5,637 nt of DNA, from assembly GCA_963977795.1 (NCBI GenBank), contig CAXBRB010000183.1:1-5637 (forward strand), in the 5' to 3' direction. The stretch's first letter is position 1, and each line of letters begins with the position of its first letter. The translations under genes were made by a program, and so were the position numbers. Origin of the DNA: Bog-756 sp963977795. Its GTDB lineage: Bacteria; Actinomycetota; Acidimicrobiia; Acidimicrobiales; RAAP-2. Below are positions 5,139 to 5,637 of this stretch, one piece after another. The notes beneath the pieces are model-generated. The model was given only the letters and a program-made list of their open reading frames with translations. It was not told the DNA's origin and ran no database searches.

Positions 5139-5146
5139 TCGGTCAT
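4918..5146 (-). pseudogene. gatB: Aspartyl/glutamyl-tRNA amidotransferase subunit B, N-terminal fragment cut by the join
   Basis: GatB is the tRNA-binding and kinase subunit of GatCAB, which converts Glu-tRNA(Gln) and Asp-tRNA(Asn) to the amidated forms. Only about the first 76 residues are here: WEIVCGLEVHVEL (15-27), TKLFCGCPNMFGDEPNTNIC (31-50), then PVCLGLPGSLPVLN (51-64) and VVEFAVRFGAA (67-77). Cysteines 35, 37, 50 and 53 match the zinc-binding set of the GatB cradle domain. A full subunit is about 480-500 residues. The frame stays open to 4454, but below about 4918 it is the antisense of rpsB with no GatB motif such as RKNYFYPDLPK. The ATG at 5146 overlaps the gatA stop by ATGA, with GGAGG ten bases upstream inside gatA. 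The gene is partial because of the join, not evidently decayed. Confidence 0.88.
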
Positions 5147-5637
5147 GCTCGACCCACCTCCAGCGTGCGGGCCACCCGCATGATCAGTGCATCGGCGAGT
5201 TCACGTCCGAGGACCTGCACGCCGATCGGCATCGAGGTTCCCGGATCGGTTCCATAGGGGACGCTGATCGCGCAGTGACCGGCGAGGTTCGTCGGGATCG
5301 TGCACACGTCCGACAGGTACATCGCGAGCGGGTCGGCTGTCTTCGCCCCGAATTCGAACGCAACCGTCGGTGAGGTCGGGGTGAGCAGGACGTCGAATCG
5401 TTCGTAGGCCTGGGCGAAGTCGCGCACGATGAGCGTGCGAACTCGCTGGGCCTGGCCGTAGTAGGCGTCGTAATAGCCCGCCGAGAGCGCGTACGTGCCG
5501 AGCATGATGCGGCGTTTGACCTCGGGCCCGAACCCGCGATCACGGGTCTGTGCGTTCATCGCGGAGATGTCGTCACCGTCGACCCGCATGCCGTATCGAA
5601 CACCGTCGTAACGAGCCAGGTTGCTCGACGCCTCGGC
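5143..5637 (-). CDS. gatA: Glutamyl-tRNA(Gln) amidotransferase subunit A, C-terminal part (5'-partial at window edge)
   Basis: GatA is the amidase subunit of GatCAB; it releases ammonia from glutamine, which is channelled to GatB. The last 164 residues are present and the frame is open to the right window edge. Recognisable blocks in order are AEASSNLARYDGVRYG (the first 16 residues), FGPEVKRRIMLGTYALSAGY, RVRTLIVRDF, DVLLTPTSPT, DPLAMYLSDVCTIPTNLAGH and the closing PIGVQVLG. The Lys-Ser-Ser amidase triad lies in the missing N-terminal part. The stop shares ATGA with the gatB start (5143-5146), the normal tight gatA-gatB coupling. Base use differs from the genes to the left: 4 of 15 arginine codons are CGA, against none of 19 in the S2 core, and GCG, CGT and GAA are frequent. 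This supports a different source genome for this segment. Confidence 0.94.
   Translation of the reverse strand, partial: AEASSNLARYDGVRYGMRVDGDDISAMNAQTRDRGFGPEVKRRIMLGTYALSAGYYDAYYGQAQRVRTLIVRDFAQAYERFDVLLTPTSPTVAFEFGAKTADPLAMYLSDVCTIPTNLAGHCAISVPYGTDPGTSMPIGVQVLGRELADALIMRVARTLEVGRA

Noticed and set aside
1..5637. A previously undescribed multi-gene system
   Set aside because: All coding regions fall in well-known families, and the unusual right-hand layout is explained by a sequence join. I found no cluster of unknown genes, no mobile element and no RNA gene.

Overview
The window is high-GC DNA with GTG starts, G/C-ending codons, TANNNT -10 boxes, hairpin terminators without a U-tract, and the gene order xerC - WhiG-type sigma factor - rpsB. 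This points to the Actinomycetota. An Acidimicrobiia-like lineage is my guess, not something the sequence proves.

Layout of the left and central part (about 1-4917). The left edge carries nearly all of rsfS, the ribosomal silencing factor, on the plus strand. It converges on a minus-strand gene for a twin-arginine-type lipoprotein, the solute-binding component of a family 5 (peptide/nickel/opine-type) ABC transporter. A 9-bp-stem hairpin between the two stop codons can terminate both. Upstream of the binding-protein gene is a 251-bp divergent intergenic region with four near-perfect 24-bp tandem repeats. A promoter follows that fits a leaderless GTG start for a XerC-type tyrosine recombinase. 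xerC runs on with an 8-base gap into a FliA/WhiG-family sigma factor, followed by a hairpin. Then comes a promoter, a structured 118-nt leader and rpsB (ribosomal protein S2).

Right part (about 4918-5637). Near residue 236 of S2 the homology stops abruptly. From there on the minus strand encodes the first ~76 residues of GatB and, overlapping it by ATGA, the last 164 residues of GatA (Glu-tRNA(Gln)/Asp-tRNA(Asn) amidotransferase). S2 loses its C-terminal tail and gatB loses most of its length at the same point, and codon use changes across it (CGA arginine codons appear only on the right). The simplest reading is a chimeric join of two unrelated segments, most likely an assembly or amplification artefact, though a real rearrangement cannot be excluded.

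Functionally most of the window is housekeeping: ribosome maturation, chromosome-dimer resolution, a developmental or motility sigma factor, a ribosomal protein and tRNA amidation. The binding-protein gene is the only accessory-looking gene and has no permease or ATPase beside it here. I see no defence system, mobile element, CRISPR array, tRNA or rRNA. The items most worth a second look are the join, the repeat array in the divergent promoter region, and the rpsB leader.
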